From Morchella semilibera (lineage: Eukaryota; Ascomycota; Pezizomycetes; Pezizales; Morchellaceae): a stretch of DNA of 64,000 nt. The first letter of the stretch is position 1. Each line of letters opens with the position of its first letter. This document shows positions 1 to 12,900 of the stretch, piece after piece. Below the pieces are notes generated by a model. The model worked only from the letters and a program-made list of their open reading frames with translations, was not told the DNA's origin and made no database searches. Location of the stretch: assembly GCA_009192285.1 (NCBI GenBank), contig WBVU01000003.1, positions 2,883,973 through 2,947,972 of the forward strand, written 5' to 3'. The translations under genes were made by a program, and so were the position numbers.

Positions 1-1676
1 GAAGTTACAAGCGACAACTGGATCTTTGTTGGTATGGAGTTGTAAGGATACCTCATGTGACTAAAATTAAAAAAGGATTGGGTTTCGGTTCTGTTTCAAT
101 TTTTATTTTATGGCTCTTTGGTGGTTGTCTTTTTTTCTGTTGAAGAATTCCTCATTTCTTTCTCACTATCTTTTTCCAAGGCTAGGGTGTGGAGTGACTT
201 CATATTTCTTTGACATTTTCCTATGATATGATTTGCCGTCGTATAATACTATGTTGTGATTCCTATGGTTTTTCTTGTCTTCCATTCTTGCATGACCATT
301 TGTTTTCCGTGTCCCCCCCCCCCCCCCCGAACCCCGCCTTATTCATTGAATTAGCGTGGTACAGGAAAGGGATTGGCCGTCTGGTGAAATAGGTATTTGG
401 TGACTTGTTCGTTTTTTTTTTTTTTTTTTTTTTTTTTCATTTTTTCATTTTTTTTTTGTTTCTTTTTTTTTTTTTTTCCCTTGCCAAAATACTTTACTAC
501 ATGTAGGTATCCTGTACGTATTGGAATTGAAACCCATTCAGTTGGCCTTCTCTGTCAAGTGATCTACGTTGATTAACTGGCCTGTGGGCATTGGTCCGCA
601 CCGGCTTTAATTTCGGATGGATGTTTTTATTTGTTTTCTCTTATCATCACTCCGCACGCCCGACAGGTACAGTACTGATATTCTATATTGCTGCTGCAGC
701 AGCGCGGTCGCCTCCTAGGACGAGTAGTTAGTGCATGGGTGGATGGATGGATGGATACCGTGCCTGCCTCATGCTTCCTTCTTCAGCCGGAGAAGCCTGC
801 CGGGTGAATGTGTTTGGTTTTTAGCAGCGCAAATGGTTGGGGGTCTTCCAACAGAAGGTTGGGGATTGGGATATGCTCGCTGCCTTGGGGGGCATATGCT
901 GTCCCATCCATCCATCTTTCCTGCTGGTCTGGAATACTCCGTTTCCCTGCCCAGCGAGATCCCTATTGACCGAGAATTATCACATATACTCTAATCTGGC
1001 CGTCGAGCCTGAAGCCAAGAAATATTTGTATGTGAATCTCGCTGAGTAGGGATCTCGCTGAGCAGGGAAACGGGTAGGTACTTTGTTTGTGGGCCCTGCC
1101 TTGTTTTCTGCATGTTTGGCCAATAGGGGTAGTGGTAGTAGTAATTGGGGTCGGGATATGTGCGGGATATTATACCTATATTGAGACCCCCCAGGAGAGA
1201 GAAGGGGCGGCGGGGTTGAAACGGGTAGAGATAATTATATTATTATAGTTACCGGGGGTCATTTTGCGGGCGTGGAGAAAGAGAGTCATGCCGGATCACT
1301 CGGTGGGCGGAGGAACTTGGGCCTTTTGCCCTGGGCTTCCAGTGTATCGTCAAAAACAAGTGATTCTGATCATTCCCCTCCACGCCCCCCCCCCCCTAAC
1401 TATCTCCCTGTCCATAAAAAGCATGTTTTAAACCCCCGAAAGCAAAGCCTTTATTACGAACCCGCGATTACTCTGCTTCTTGTAGAACCGATCATGTTTC
1501 AGCACATCCATTTGCGGTTTGTTTCTCCCCCTTCCGGGTTGTCTTGTGGTGGTACACACACGCGCACGCGCTAGCAGCACACATGAGCCGCATAGGTCGT
1601 CGGCCCGCTGCCTAGGTACCCACCCAAACCCCACGTTACCATACTTTCGCGATCAACAACCTGCCCCCCTTCCGCC
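1..1676. other. Intergenic DNA upstream of SEC6
   Basis: No gene is supported here. The stretch holds homopolymers (poly-C near 305-319, poly-T near 413-436 and 460-478), one TACATGTA palindrome near 498-505, and a 27-bp inverted repeat (939-965 and 1047-1073). The last few hundred bases should carry the promoter and leader of the gene starting at 1677. Short open frames lack family resemblance and coding character. Confidence 0.6.
939..1073. repeat. Inverted repeat, 27-bp arms
   Basis: The arm at 939-965 is the reverse complement of 1047-1073 with one mismatch, separated by about 81 bp. Next to the right arm, part of it (atctcgctgag followed by tagg or cagg) is also directly duplicated at about 1036-1051. 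No flanking duplication was recognised, so it may be a foldback remnant or a chance local duplication. Confidence 0.6.
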
Positions 1677-4311
1677 ATGGACGATGCCGATATAGTCTCC
1701 GTGAAGCTCTCCGAACTTCTACGACACCCCGAGGTAAGCTTCATTGCTCTCCCCGCCCTCTGCCCCCACTCCCCCCTGCCTAGCCCCTAACTAATCCATC
1801 CTACTGTACTAGGATCTCGACAAGATAGCTGCCCTCAAGTCAGAGTTCACGAGAAAGAAAGCACATGTCGACGCGCAGCTCAAGTCGGGTCTGCAGAACC
1901 AGATCGAGGTCACGCAGGTATGGAAGCTTTTGGGTGTGTGTTTAGTGGGAGGTACTAATGCGCGCGCGTGGGTGTGTGTAGTCGGGGATTCGAGCGATTG
2001 TCGATGGGCAGAAAACGCTACATGCGATTAAGGAGGAGATGATGAAAGTGCGTCATCTATCACCCCCCCCCCCCTCTCGACCACCGTGAGTATTGGCTGA
2101 TCGGGATACTTGGCAGATAGATAAACTATGCGCCGAAGCAGAGAATATGATCCATGAGTTTCCTCTAATTAACAAGGTTTGAAACAACTCTTTGGTGGTG
2201 TTTTGGGGGTTCAGCTAACTGAAAGGGTGGGGGTGAAGATCTCGAAAATTCACAGGAACTTCGTCGCGGTGGAGGAGATCAAATCGAGTCTGCAGGGGCT
2301 TGATAGTAAGCTCAATGAAGTGAGCCATATGCTGGAAAGCGATTCGGGAGATGGTGGGTGCAAGCAGGTATGGCCCTTAGCAGGGGAACCTGGGCTGACG
2401 ATTCCGTAAATGTAGCATTGACGAACGAAATGCCGAATTTACTACCCGTGCACTTTGCAATCACCCAATTGCAGGATTTCAAGGCGGATGTCATGCACCA
2501 GAGCGAGCGTACAGATAATGATGTGAAGGGGACACTTGAGGGTTACTTTGCACCCCTTGAGGATACAGTTGGGCTGTTTGATGAGAGGGTGGGAATCATT
2601 GCAATGAGTCTCATTGAGCTAGTTCGTGCGGGAAACAAGAGCCTGGTGGTTCGTCTAGCAAAGATAGTTGATGCTGAGGAACGATCAGATGAAAAGGTGC
2701 TGGCCCTCCAAGAAGCTCAGACATCACATCAGGAGATTGCTTCAAGGTAAGCTGAACTATGTCCCGCCCTAATACTTTCACAGATTTCTAAATTTTTACA
2801 TTACCCACATATAAAGATTCAAATCCATACAAAAAGGACCCAAGGCCGCAAGAGGGTATAAGGAAAAATTCCTAGCGTGTATTAATGCTGCTGTTCAGTC
2901 AAAGTTCGAACAAGCAAAGCTAGAGTTCGAAAACGATCCTGAAGGCCTCGAGGAGTGCTTAAATTGGTATTTTGACGATCTCCGTACCGTCAGGAGCGAA
3001 TTCACCAAGCTTGTTCCTCCGCGATGGAAGATTTTCGATACCTATCTTAAGATCTACCATGATCATATGCATGATTTTCTTAAAGAACAGATTGACAAGC
3101 CCGACCTCGATGGTCAGAGTCTGCTCTCCATCATCCGCTGGAATGGTGAATACAACAAGGGCATGAAGACCCTCGGCATCCGTAGTATTGATCTAAAGCC
3201 TCATGTCATTGACGGCCGTGAAGCCGACCTCTTGAAGGAATACACTCAGCTCATCGTCATGAAGATGGAGGAATGGATGAACAACATCATTGAAGATGAT
3301 AATAAAGACTTTGTGCAAAGAACCCATCAACCAAATGAGGAAGACGGGAAATGGCACATGTCGTCTGTACCGACAATGTTCACTATGATTAACCAACAGC
3401 TCAATGTTGCCCTTGATTCCTCAAAGGGAAACGTTGTGTCTGGTGTTGTTGACGAGTGTGTTCGCCTCCTCAAGTACCGACAAACCAAGTGGCAGCAAGT
3501 CATCGAACAAGAGGTCGGCAAGCATATAAAGGCTTCTAGTAGGGAAGATCTTGACGACCTCCCCGATGGTATCCTGGAATACATGATGTCCGTCGCCAAC
3601 GACCAGATCAGATGTGCCGCTTATACACAAGAAATCTCAGACCGTGTTGCACCACTTCTTAGCAAGAAATACGAGGACGAGATACGCCGCTCATTGGAAG
3701 ATGCCATGAACGGTTTTGTAGATCTAGCCACATACTGTCTAGCCCAAATCATAGAGATCATCTTCAACGACTTGAAACCCCCAGTCAAGAATCTCTTTAC
3801 TGTTTCCTGGTACGGAGGTAATGATATGGATACCATGGTAACTACCATGCGTTCTTATATTGTAGATCTTTACCCGGGCCTAGACGATGACCTCTTCCCA
3901 GCATTTATGCACCAGCTTTCGGAGAAAACCTGTGTCACCTACCTCTCGGCCGTCACTAGCAATAAGGGCGTTAAGTTCCGAACTGTAGAGGCAGCCAACC
4001 AGATTCGGGCAGATGTAGGTGTTGGTTATGGTTTCCTTACAGAGTTTATAGACCGCGATGAGGTCAAGGGTGTTTGGACAGTTCTGGAGCATTTCCTGGC
4101 TCTGATCTGCGCCGATAAGATGACTTTGGGAGAGAAGTATGATGCGTTCAAGGAGGCCTACTGGGACCTGCCCATGAACTGGGTAGAATGCGTAATCAAG
4201 AACAGGGACGACAAGACGAAGGAGTTTATGGAGATTATCAAGGCTAGACAGCATTACAGTCCGAGGGGAGCAGACCCTACGATTATGTCTAGATGTGTAT
4301 CCAGAACATGA
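1677..4311 (+). CDS. SEC6: Exocyst complex subunit Sec6
   Basis: Predicted subunit of the exocyst, the octameric tether that docks secretory vesicles at the plasma membrane at sites of polarised growth. Seven exons fit: 1677-1733, 1813-1917, 1982-2047, 2117-2176, 2239-2353, 2416-2746 and 2817-4311. They sum to 743 codons including the stop (742 aa), close to the usual fungal length of about 750. The N-terminus has the fungal Sec6 pattern (SELLRHPEDLDKIAALK; KEEMMKIDKLCAEAENMI; MPNLLPVHFAITQLQDF), and the long last exon is the helical C-terminal region. The ATG at 1677 is in a good context and opens the conserved N-terminus. The fifth intron uses the donor GTGGGT at 2354, chosen because it alone keeps phase with the conserved block after it. 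No odd residues were seen. Confidence 0.95.
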
Positions 4312-5030
4312 GCAGAAAGTAGACCATGATGGTATGGCCTATCTGGAGGTGTTTATGGATTAGTTTTGCTAACAGTCATTTGCCTGCCTGCTTAGAGCTA
4401 ATACTTGAACCTGGTCCAAGATTTTGGAGGGGTTTTTTTTTTTTTTTTTTAGGTTTTTTAGTGGGAGTCCCGTTTAATTCATTGCAAAAAAATTCTTGCG
4501 TTTCCTTTGTTGCAGCGTTTTGCAGCGTTTTCTACCTAGGTCCTATAATAATTTCAAAGGAATATTATGTGCTTCTAGAAATCCCGAAGTGATTTACCCA
4601 GATTAAGCTTAGCTACGCCGCAGCAGCCGTCAATGTAGATCCATCCATTTTTGGATATCTACTCTGAAGGTGGATTCACAGTCTACTACTTATCAAGATA
4701 ACCCACCGTAGCTAATGTTTTTGTTTTCCCTTTGTGCTTTTATAAGACCTAGGCTATACTCAAATGCCGAAAAAATGAAATCAAATCTTCTGATTCATTT
4801 CTTTAGCAGTGTTTTTCCGCATGAGGCTTTGTGTTTGCCTTTGATACATGTATACTGATATCCTTTGTCTAGGATTTCGCCGGCCCATTTCCCCACGCCG
4901 AAAATAAAGGGAAAAACATAACATAGAAAGAAATAGATTGACCACCGGTATTCTGGGGTTCGTGTTTTTATTTGTCCGTAAGGTTTATTGTCGTATCGGG
5001 AGTGTCATTATCATAAACCTGCTTGTTTAC
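4312..5030. other. Intergenic DNA between convergent genes
   Basis: The 3' flanks of SEC6 (+) and the ankyrin gene (-) meet here. A poly-T run lies near 4433-4450 and a TACATGTA palindrome at 4845-4852. No coding sequence or RNA gene was seen. Confidence 0.6.
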
Positions 5031-6047
5031 TTACCGGCTCCAACCTGAAAACGTTTAATAATTGACACATCAGCCCATTTTCTCCAGGCCGTGGCGAAAA
5101 TCAAGAAAAGAATCATGTATCTCTCGATTTTATATATAGACAAAAATCTCACCTTGTGCTGCCAGATGCAGTGGTGACGAGTGTCTTCCATCCTGCGCGT
5201 TAATATCCGCACCATTTTCGAGGAGCAGTCTCACTGCAGCCTCGTGCCCTTTTGCGGCTGCTATATGCAGTGGAGTCATGCCGCGGTTATCCGTGGAATT
5301 TACATCGGCCCCATTCTCGAGCAGTATCCTGACAATGGTCCCATCACGAAGCGCCGACGCTGTATGTAGAGCCGTAGCGCCGTCTCTTTTGTTATGGCAG
5401 TTGATGTCGACCTTGTGCTTTATAAGGCTCTCCGTCGCTGAGCTGTTCCCCCTCTTGACCGCCCACTGGAGAACAGAACGACCGTGGATGTCAGTTGCCG
5501 CCATGTCGGCACCTCTATCGATAAGGTAACTGATGACTTCGTCGTTGTTGTGTGCCGTCCCCTCACACGCCCGGTGAAGTGCAGTAGCTGCCTGCCCTGC
5601 GTCGACGTCCCCGACATTGGCGCCGTTGTTAAGGAGAGACTTAACAAGAGATATGCGTCCCTTTAAAGCTGCCCAGTGAAGGGCGGGTCCATGACGAAGG
5701 ACGAGCCTTGCCTTTCGTCCGAGAACAAAGTCGACAGTCCCCTCAGAAGCTTTACTAGGGGAGATATGGACCGGGGGCGCGTAGATACTAATACTGTCCC
5801 TGAAGACCGCGATGCCTTCGCCGAACTCGAGGAGCAGACGGACTAGTTCGCGACTTGCGCCGACGGCGGCGGCGCAGTAGAGTGCGGCAGAAGCATTCTC
5901 GGCACGGAAAGAGTGCTTACGGAAGGTGGGTGTAAGGAGGGTAGAGAGACGTTTAGAGGTTTGTAGAAGGGCGTTCAGGTCAGGTACCTCAAGGTACTCA
6001 ACAATTCCGTAGAGAAGCTCATTTGCCAAGTTTTCAAGTCTGGCCAT
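5031..6047 (-). CDS. F-box-like ankyrin repeat protein
   Basis: Residues 1-45 resemble an F-box (LANELLYGIVEYLEVPDLNALLQTSKRL). From about residue 50 the protein is made of ankyrin repeats, recognisable by TALHRACEG, VLQWAVKRGN, TPLHIAAAKGHEAAVRLL and PLHLAA; about six repeats are visible. Such proteins in filamentous fungi are usually taken as substrate adaptors or interaction scaffolds; the partner cannot be told. The main exon is 6047-5153. A donor GTGAG follows at 5152, and a 14-nt last exon 5044-5031 after a TTTTCAG acceptor gives 302 aa. Without that splice the frame reads on to a stop at 5130. The short last exon is an inference from splice signals only. Confidence 0.8.
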
Positions 6048-8244
6048 TACTATTATCTTAGCTTTTTTTTTTTTAAATCTCTTGTTCTATAAATCCTTTA
6101 TTTGCTGAGGTTTTGAGTAGGTGGGTGAGTTTGTAGAAGGTTGGTTTTTGATAGGATAAATGAATGGAGAATGGTTGCGGGGTGATTGAAGGCTTCCTTG
6201 AGGGGAGGCGGTGCTAATACATGTAAGTGTAGGTACTAGTTATCGCCAAGACAAAGCTCACAAATTGTCACTCGCTCCCTGCCTTGTGCTCCGCCTACCC
6301 GCCACGTATTAGCTGGTGAATCAAAAATCACGCAGTTGCTGTTATATACAAACACAAGGAAATATGCGGATAGAAAGGCATATTCTTGTTTGTTATATCA
6401 TTTGAAGTTTCTCTTTGTTTGGGCGCGAGTGTGCATCTACTAACATACATGTACTCACAGTAAGTATATGGATTACATGTGTAGGTACATGTTATCTACA
6501 TACATGATGTACAAGTACATGTAGTATCATATCATACGACTCTCGGGATGCAACGCGATAAGCAAAAGAGTACAACTTATTTGCAAGTGCCACAGAGTGG
6601 GGAAACGGCCAGTTTCTACCGCGGGACCCTTTTGTTAGGTAACGATATTGATGTATAGTTCCCAGGGCGAAAGTGTGAATATGTACATGTAGTTTAACTG
6701 AACGAAGACTGGGAGTAAGCTTGCCTTTGCACGTCATTAATACCGACTACGTGATTACGCACAGTACCGTATTTGCCTGTACTCCACCTCCAGCCCGATC
6801 GACAAAGAAAACCAAGTTTGATAAAAGAAAGAAAAGAAACCAAAAGGCGCAGGAGCCGATCAGTTTTGGAAATTACCGACATGAGCAGAGGGCTCAGGCA
6901 TGATGGTGCCTTGCGGCTTCGTGCTGTATCCCATCGGATTAATGTAAGTACTCCCATTTGGTATGCCTAGAATGACTTGTGACTGTTGTTGGAACGCATC
7001 AGATTTCTGCATTCCGGTATATCATACTAGTGGAGAAGAACTCCGAGCCCTAGAATATTACCTATTCCAAATTCCTGGATTTTTGGTACCCTTCCGGGAC
7101 GACCAGACCAAGGTAAATATACCTCTTAACCAATCGCATTTCTTTCCAAAATGGAAGTAAAAGATCAGGCAGTATCCCTTAACCCTTTCTGGAATATATG
7201 ATGGAATTAACGCCTGGAACAAGGTATGTGTAATATTTGGTATTAGTGACAGATTATAATATCCCAGGGATTACTCTATCACGATAACCACAAGCGGCTA
7301 GAATTTTCAGGTCACATGACGTTAGGGCTATGCTTGGAGGCCCCCCACGTGACCTAAAGTGATCTGAAAACCTGAGCACAGGTATTTGGTGAAACGATAA
7401 ACACATTTTTGCTAGCTCTCTTTAGCGGAGTGAGCCTTTACGCACTTTTCACTTTTCTGAGAGATCTTACTCTACTCTGCAGTAGTTCCTCACACCCAAG
7501 TTTGACCGTCATGGCCAACCATATTCTGTTTACTTACCCCTCTGGTGGCAGGCTATCCAAAGCACTACGGGCCGAGCACGTAGACGAAACCCATAGACCT
7601 AGGGAAATCTTCAGGAGGTCAACTCTTATTCTCTTCTGCCCTCTTCTCTGGATCCCCAGGCCGAGATTTATCAAGTATTTGGGGGGGGGGGATATACCAC
7701 TAAGCATGGCACTTAGTCTCATAGTCTGGATCGGGCGCTGACTTCAATTTTTTGTATCCCACACGGGCCCAGCACCTCTTTTACCTCGTTGGTAGGTATG
7801 CAGATATACCCAGAGACGGGATCTACTATTCCCACAGGACATGGTAGCTAAATCTCTGCTAGAAGCAAAGCGGAGGGGTAAGAATCATCTGTGTTACTTC
7901 TACTCCTCGCAAAATTCCACTGTAGTATTCATCATAGATTATCACTCGTGCTACCTGCCCCCTAACCGCCTGGAGTGGCCTTGCTAAGGTTAAACATAGG
8001 AGTTTGAATATATAGCCAGACGTAGAGTATATGCTTTTCAACTTTGGTGCCTTCCTTCGAGTTCCTTGATACAGGCATACATAAAACTACATACATTCCA
8101 TTCGTCGACAGAAGCCTAAGCGTTAAAACAAAATTAAGAAAATCCCCATACCGCACGCGAAAACCCTATCCTGCGACGAAAAGAAAAGAAAAAATAAACA
8201 CCGGCAGTTAATTAACAAAATCTCTTTTAGAATTACAAGTCAAT
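6048..8244. other. Long intergenic stretch, no gene supported
   Basis: About 2.2 kb with several TACATGTA-type palindromes (around 6,430-6,700) and a poly-G run near 7681-7690. Short open frames on both strands show no recognisable domain. An imperfect palindrome lies near 7307-7372 (ttttcaggtcac against gtgatctgaaaa). The left end should contain the promoter of the ankyrin gene and the right end the 3' region of the histone chaperone gene. Confidence 0.5.
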
Positions 8245-9663
8245 TTACTTCTCCTCCGCTTCGGTCTCAATCTTAGTTTTTTTGTTCTCGCCCTCACTCT
8301 TCTCGCCCTGGTCTTCTGATTCGGCTTCTTCGGCAAGATCATCAAGCTTTCTCTTGCCGGCCTTGCTCTCGCCGACCACAACATCTACCTTCTCTTGTTC
8401 CTTCTTCTCTGGCACAGGTGCAGGCGCAGGTTCCTCAACCTTTACCTTCTTCCTAACTAGCCCGGTCAGGTCATTGGCCTTGCTCATGGCCTCCTCAATC
8501 CTCTTCTTGGCACCAACTTGGTCCTCACCGATCAGCTGCCCCAATAGACCTTCTAGTTTCTCCTGGCCCGGAACCGTCTCTGGTGTCCTCAAGTCAATGA
8601 GTCTTGTCTCGAGCTCTTCCACCATTTCCCTAGCGTCTTTGAGGCTCTTTGTGACCACTTCTTTCCCTTTCCCCTTACCACTCTCGTCTGCGCCGAGCTC
8701 TGCCTCTTCCTTTGTAATGCGCGCGCGACAGGACGCGATGGCCTTCTCCATCTGTTCGGCGGCAGCCTCGCGACCCTTGGCACGATCGCTAGCAGACACG
8801 TCTTCTGCGGCAGCGGTGAACTCAAGGGCGAGGGAGAGCTTGAAGTGCGCTTCTGAGATTAGCGTCGATTCTTGCGGGTAGAGGGAGAGCTTGAGGTCGA
8901 GAGCAGAGGCGAGATCTTTAGCGGCCTGCGCGAAGGACTCGGATTCGAGTGAGACTTCACCGAGAATGTCGTAGGTATCAGCAAGCATGACTTTGATGGA
9001 GTGAGTCTCGTCTTCTGTCAGTTTTGCGGGCTCGGGGGCAGTTTCGGCGGGACCGCCGGTGGTAGTAGAGGCAGCGGGCTCTGTGGGTCCGTCCTCAGCC
9101 TTGATCTCGGTCCCTGTCTCCACCTTAATCTCCGCCTCTGCCTTAGCCCCAGGAGACAGCTGCTTCTCGAAAAGTACACGCGCGTAGTCCAGTATCTCCC
9201 ATGCGAGCGTAAAGTCGTCGTCGTCTTCTGCTTTCTCATCGTCCTTTTCGTCACCCTCCTCATCATCATCCTCTTCGTCTGTGTCGTCCCAATTCTCGTC
9301 GCCCGTGAACTGGAAGAAACCTCCCTTCTGACCCGTCGGTAATGGCTTTATCCCCTTCGTCTTTTCCTTCTTCGTAGTTTCCTTCTTCACCTCCTTGGTG
9401 CTGGCGCTGTTGTCCTCCTTGACACCGCCGAGGACATCACTCTTCTTGACTGCGACTTCAAAAAGCGAGCGCCCGTAGAGATAGAGCAGGTGCGCGTTTT
9501 TAGGGTTGTTCTCACCGTAAAGAGTGGACTGGATCTCGCATGCGCTGGCGTAGAGCTCGGTGGATTTCGCGTAGTCTTTTTGGGAGTAGGCTTTCAGGGC
9601 TGAGGCTTTAAGGGTTGTGAGCTTGGACTCGGGAGTTGTGGTGGTATCTATGGATGATGACAT
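8245..9663 (-). CDS. NASP/Hif1/Sim3-type histone chaperone
   Basis: Intronless frame of 472 aa. An N-terminal TPR (ALKAYSQKDYAKSTELYASA, followed by LLYLYGRSLFEVA) is interrupted by a long acidic insert (about residues 125-150, almost all D/E), followed by two more TPR-like helical pairs (KVMLADTYDILGEVSLES; AHFKLSLALEF) and a basic C-terminal tail with a nuclear-signal-like stretch (KAGKRKLDD). This is the SHNi-TPR layout of NASP, Hif1 and Sim3, which bind H3-H4 and feed them to chromatin assembly, including CENP-A for Sim3. The role in this organism is inferred from family architecture. The ATG at 9663 is the first in frame and begins the conserved TPR region. Confidence 0.85.
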   Translation of the reverse strand: MSSSIDTTTTPESKLTTLKASALKAYSQKDYAKSTELYASACEIQSTLYGENNPKNAHLLYLYGRSLFEVAVKKSDVLGGVKEDNSASTKEVKKETTKKEKTKGIKPLPTGQKGGFFQFTGDENWDDTDEEDDDEEGDEKDDEKAEDDDDFTLAWEILDYARVLFEKQLSPGAKAEAEIKVETGTEIKAEDGPTEPAASTTTGGPAETAPEPAKLTEDETHSIKVMLADTYDILGEVSLESESFAQAAKDLASALDLKLSLYPQESTLISEAHFKLSLALEFTAAAEDVSASDRAKGREAAAEQMEKAIASCRARITKEEAELGADESGKGKGKEVVTKSLKDAREMVEELETRLIDLRTPETVPGQEKLEGLLGQLIGEDQVGAKKRIEEAMSKANDLTGLVRKKVKVEEPAPAPVPEKKEQEKVDVVVGESKAGKRKLDDLAEEAESEDQGEKSEGENKKTKIETEAEEK

Positions 9664-9965
9664 TGTACAGTGTCTTATAGTTATGTGAAAGTAAGTGAGT
9701 GGGTGATGATGGTGCGAAGTGTGAGCGAGTGAAGATGATTTTGTTTGTTTTGATGGGCGCCGGGGAACTGGATTATTGCGTAGGGTTACACAGGTTGTTT
9801 CTCTGCAGTGATCTACATACAGTACCGTAGAGCCGCATAAGTTAGAGTTTGGCGACTTTTGAACGGTTACAGAAACATTCCCAAATCTTTTTGGAGGCTC
9901 ATGACAAAACTACATATATTTTATTGGTACCCTACTACTGCATATTGGGCTTTATAAACACGACT
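9664..9965. other. Short intergenic region between ligase 3' end and chaperone 5' end
   Basis: Both neighbours lie on the minus strand. The stretch should hold the chaperone promoter and the ligase terminator. No motif stands out. Confidence 0.4.
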
Positions 9966-12900
9966 TTAACTCTCAACTTCCGTAGTCGCTAGCTCCTCAA
10001 TGGCATCTTCCTCGTCCTCGCCTTCAGAAGTACATGTATCTGCCCCCCCTCCCCCCCACCTTGCCCCTGTTTAAAATATAAATCTGCACCACCCATCAGC
10101 TACAGCTATCACTCAATGGAAAAATCAGTCTCGGCTTTGGGAAGCACACATACCAGCCAAAAACTGCGGCGTACTAGCCTCTTCGATGCTCTTATCATTC
10201 CGCTTTCTCAAGAACCTTGGAAACCTCAAACTGAGTCCTCTATCCTCATTCACTAGCCCCATGGCCGCAGGATATGTTGGGCTCAGTGTGATATCCGCAA
10301 ACGCAATTTCCCATACTTCCTTAGGTTCAAACCATATCGCAGGGCGTAGGGAGGTTTCATAGTATGCCTTTTTGCTCTTCGAGGTGTTCATGTTGTCCTC
10401 TTCCGATCCATCATCGTTGTAGAATTCCTTCATTTCTGCGTAGTATTTATCGGTGAACCCAGACATGCATTTGCATACTGCCTCGAAGGTACCGGTATCA
10501 GGATTGCGGACGGCAAGAAGTATCGGTGACCACCTGTGAACGGGAATCAGTTAGAAATAAGCAAGTCGCAATTTTGTGAGTGATACTTAGGCCTACCATT
10601 TAGACTTTCTACCGGAACCGTGCCAAGCGGCTATTGGTACAAGGTCCAATGTATCGGCAGCAGAATCGTAGTCCTTCTTAACTTTTAGCCAAGACTACAT
10701 GTATTTCTGTTAGTCAATCATCATCAATGCCGCTATAATTACATGGTTAACAAACTAACCTCTAGCCTTTTATCTGGTTCGTAAGTTGCTAGTAAGGCCT
10801 TCCCCCGGACGCTTTTTACTTTTACTTTCCCTTCCCCTTCCCCTTTCCCTTTCCCTTTTGGGGCGGGTGCACTTTCTTCCCCCACGGCTTCATCTTCATC
10901 GGGTGGCAATATTTGCGGGTCATTTCTATTATCCAGAACCTTCACCATTATTCCCTCGCATTTGGCCTCTAGTGAAGATCTGAAGAATCTCCGAACTCTG
11001 TCGACATCGGTAGATATTGCATCCAAACTTTTGGCCCAGATAAACTTTCTAGGTATCTCAACAAACATGCTCTTCATCAATTTTCTCCGCTCCCTGAACG
11101 ATCTTGAGAGTAGTTCCTGTTGTGCTATTAGTCTCTTTTCCAGGAGAGTGCACAGTAAACAGACTATAAAATTCAATTCAACCCACCTGCCCGTTCAGAT
11201 ACATCAGGTCAAATGCAAACAAACACACATGAACATTAATGTTTCCAGATTCCACATTTTTCTTCTCCCTCCCAGCCAACGTCTGGAAGGGTTGGGTATT
11301 TCCCGTTTGCGGATTAATAGCTACAACCTCACCTTCCATGATGAACGACTGAACATCCCCACCTCTGATTTTTGGCACAAGCTCTACAAGGTCTGGATAT
11401 TTTGATGTCATTAACTCGAGGTGCCGACTAAATATCGACACCTTTTCATTAGAGTCATAGTGAATCTGTGCGCGCTGCCCATCATACTTAAACTCGCAGC
11501 TAAATGCCTGGCCCTGGAGCTTTACCAACATTTCTGCTAGATCTCTCGTGATGCTGCCCAGCATTGGTTTCAAAGGCACATGGATTGCCATTCCGCACTC
11601 ACCCTCCAGTATACCGATACCTCCTCTCAACAGTGCGGGAACTATGTCATTATAGTTTGGCCGCCTTGCAAAGCACTGCTTTAAAACCTCTTCAGCCTTA
11701 CTAAAGGCGGTCTGCCTTCCCTCCTTATCTCGTGGGATTTCGGGCGTTTCCCATTCTGCACCATCAGGCGCAGAGAGCAAGAACGCACGCGAAAGAGCTA
11801 TTAGCATTGTGGTTTTGACAGCGCCGATACGCAAGTGCTGTGTCAAGGTACGTGTGAGATATCGTATCTCTTCGCCCCTAGCGCCGACGAGTAGTCGCTC
11901 GACATGACGCTGCTTGCCTTCTTGCGAGCCCTTCCCAGAGGTCGACGAAATTTTAGTGAGTGTTGTGTAGACATTCTTGATCGCTAGGCTTGTCACTATG
12001 GGTCAATCCTCGCGCGATCCGGCCCGATATGATGGATAAAGCAAGCACTTACTCAATGGTGTGGGCTTTTTCATCATCAACACTCTTTGCTTTACCTTTG
12101 CCTCAAATGCAACATCCCCGGGGTCACCGTGTTTATTGTACAACTTCTTCAAAGCAGTGGGTGTAATACCGCTTGTCTTCGCAATCGCCTTGCTGATGAT
12201 TGATCCTCCAAGACCTAATTCATTAGTCTCGTAGGACGGCCCGATGTCATTTGTCGTTAACCAGACCTCCACCAGTCAGCCGAGTGATACATCATGACTA
12301 TATAAACCATAGCGCGAAGCCAAGAGCCAGACAAACCTACAGCATCCAGCAAACTCTCAGGATCCAGTCTAATCAGTGTCCGAATGAGATTCACCAACGC
12401 GTCCACAATCTTAATCCTTGACCGGGTCGAGTTGACCAATACAAAGGCTCTGGTTAAAAGTCCATAGGGCGCCTTCCCATTGGGCCACTTTGCAACTAGG
12501 CTCCCATAGACATCTGGATCAAACAGCAGAACATCGCTCTCTGAAGTTGCATCAAGTAGCACGGGCGCTTTTTTCGGAGCGGGAGGAACATTGGGGACAG
12601 CTTGTTTAGTGTTTTCCAGTGGTGGCGGCCTTCCACTTGCTTCCTGACCATCCCCATCTTCCCCACCGGTTTTGGGCGATTGCTCCCCACCACTTAATTC
12701 TGTAGCCTTGAAAAAGCTCGATTTCCGCTTCTTTACCACGGTTACTGTTTTGCTACTCGCCCCACCGTCACCAGAAGCAATATTGTCTTCCTTCGCCCAT
12801 TGCTCGGCCAACTTTCGAGCGTACTCCTCGTCTGTTATAACTTTGGGAGCTTCCTCAACTGCCTTTGGTTGTGCGGCGGCTTGTCGTTGTTTACCAAAAA

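Noticed and set aside
2368-2474. Alternative longer intron in SEC6 (donor GTATGG at 2368, acceptor at 2474)
   Set aside because: It is in phase but would delete the conserved LLPVHFAITQLQ block. The donor at 2354 with acceptor at 2415 keeps it.
3193-4254. Several minus-strand open frames within SEC6
   Set aside because: Shadows of the long Sec6 exon; none resembles a protein family.
7409-7741. 110-codon plus-strand frame with a hydrophobic start
   Set aside because: No domain, no splice context, and composition like the surrounding intergenic DNA.
8282-8881. Long plus-strand open frame (199 codons) opposite the histone chaperone gene
   Set aside because: It is the antisense of a highly biased acidic/Ser-rich coding region. 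It has low complexity and no domain, while the minus-strand frame has clear TPR content.
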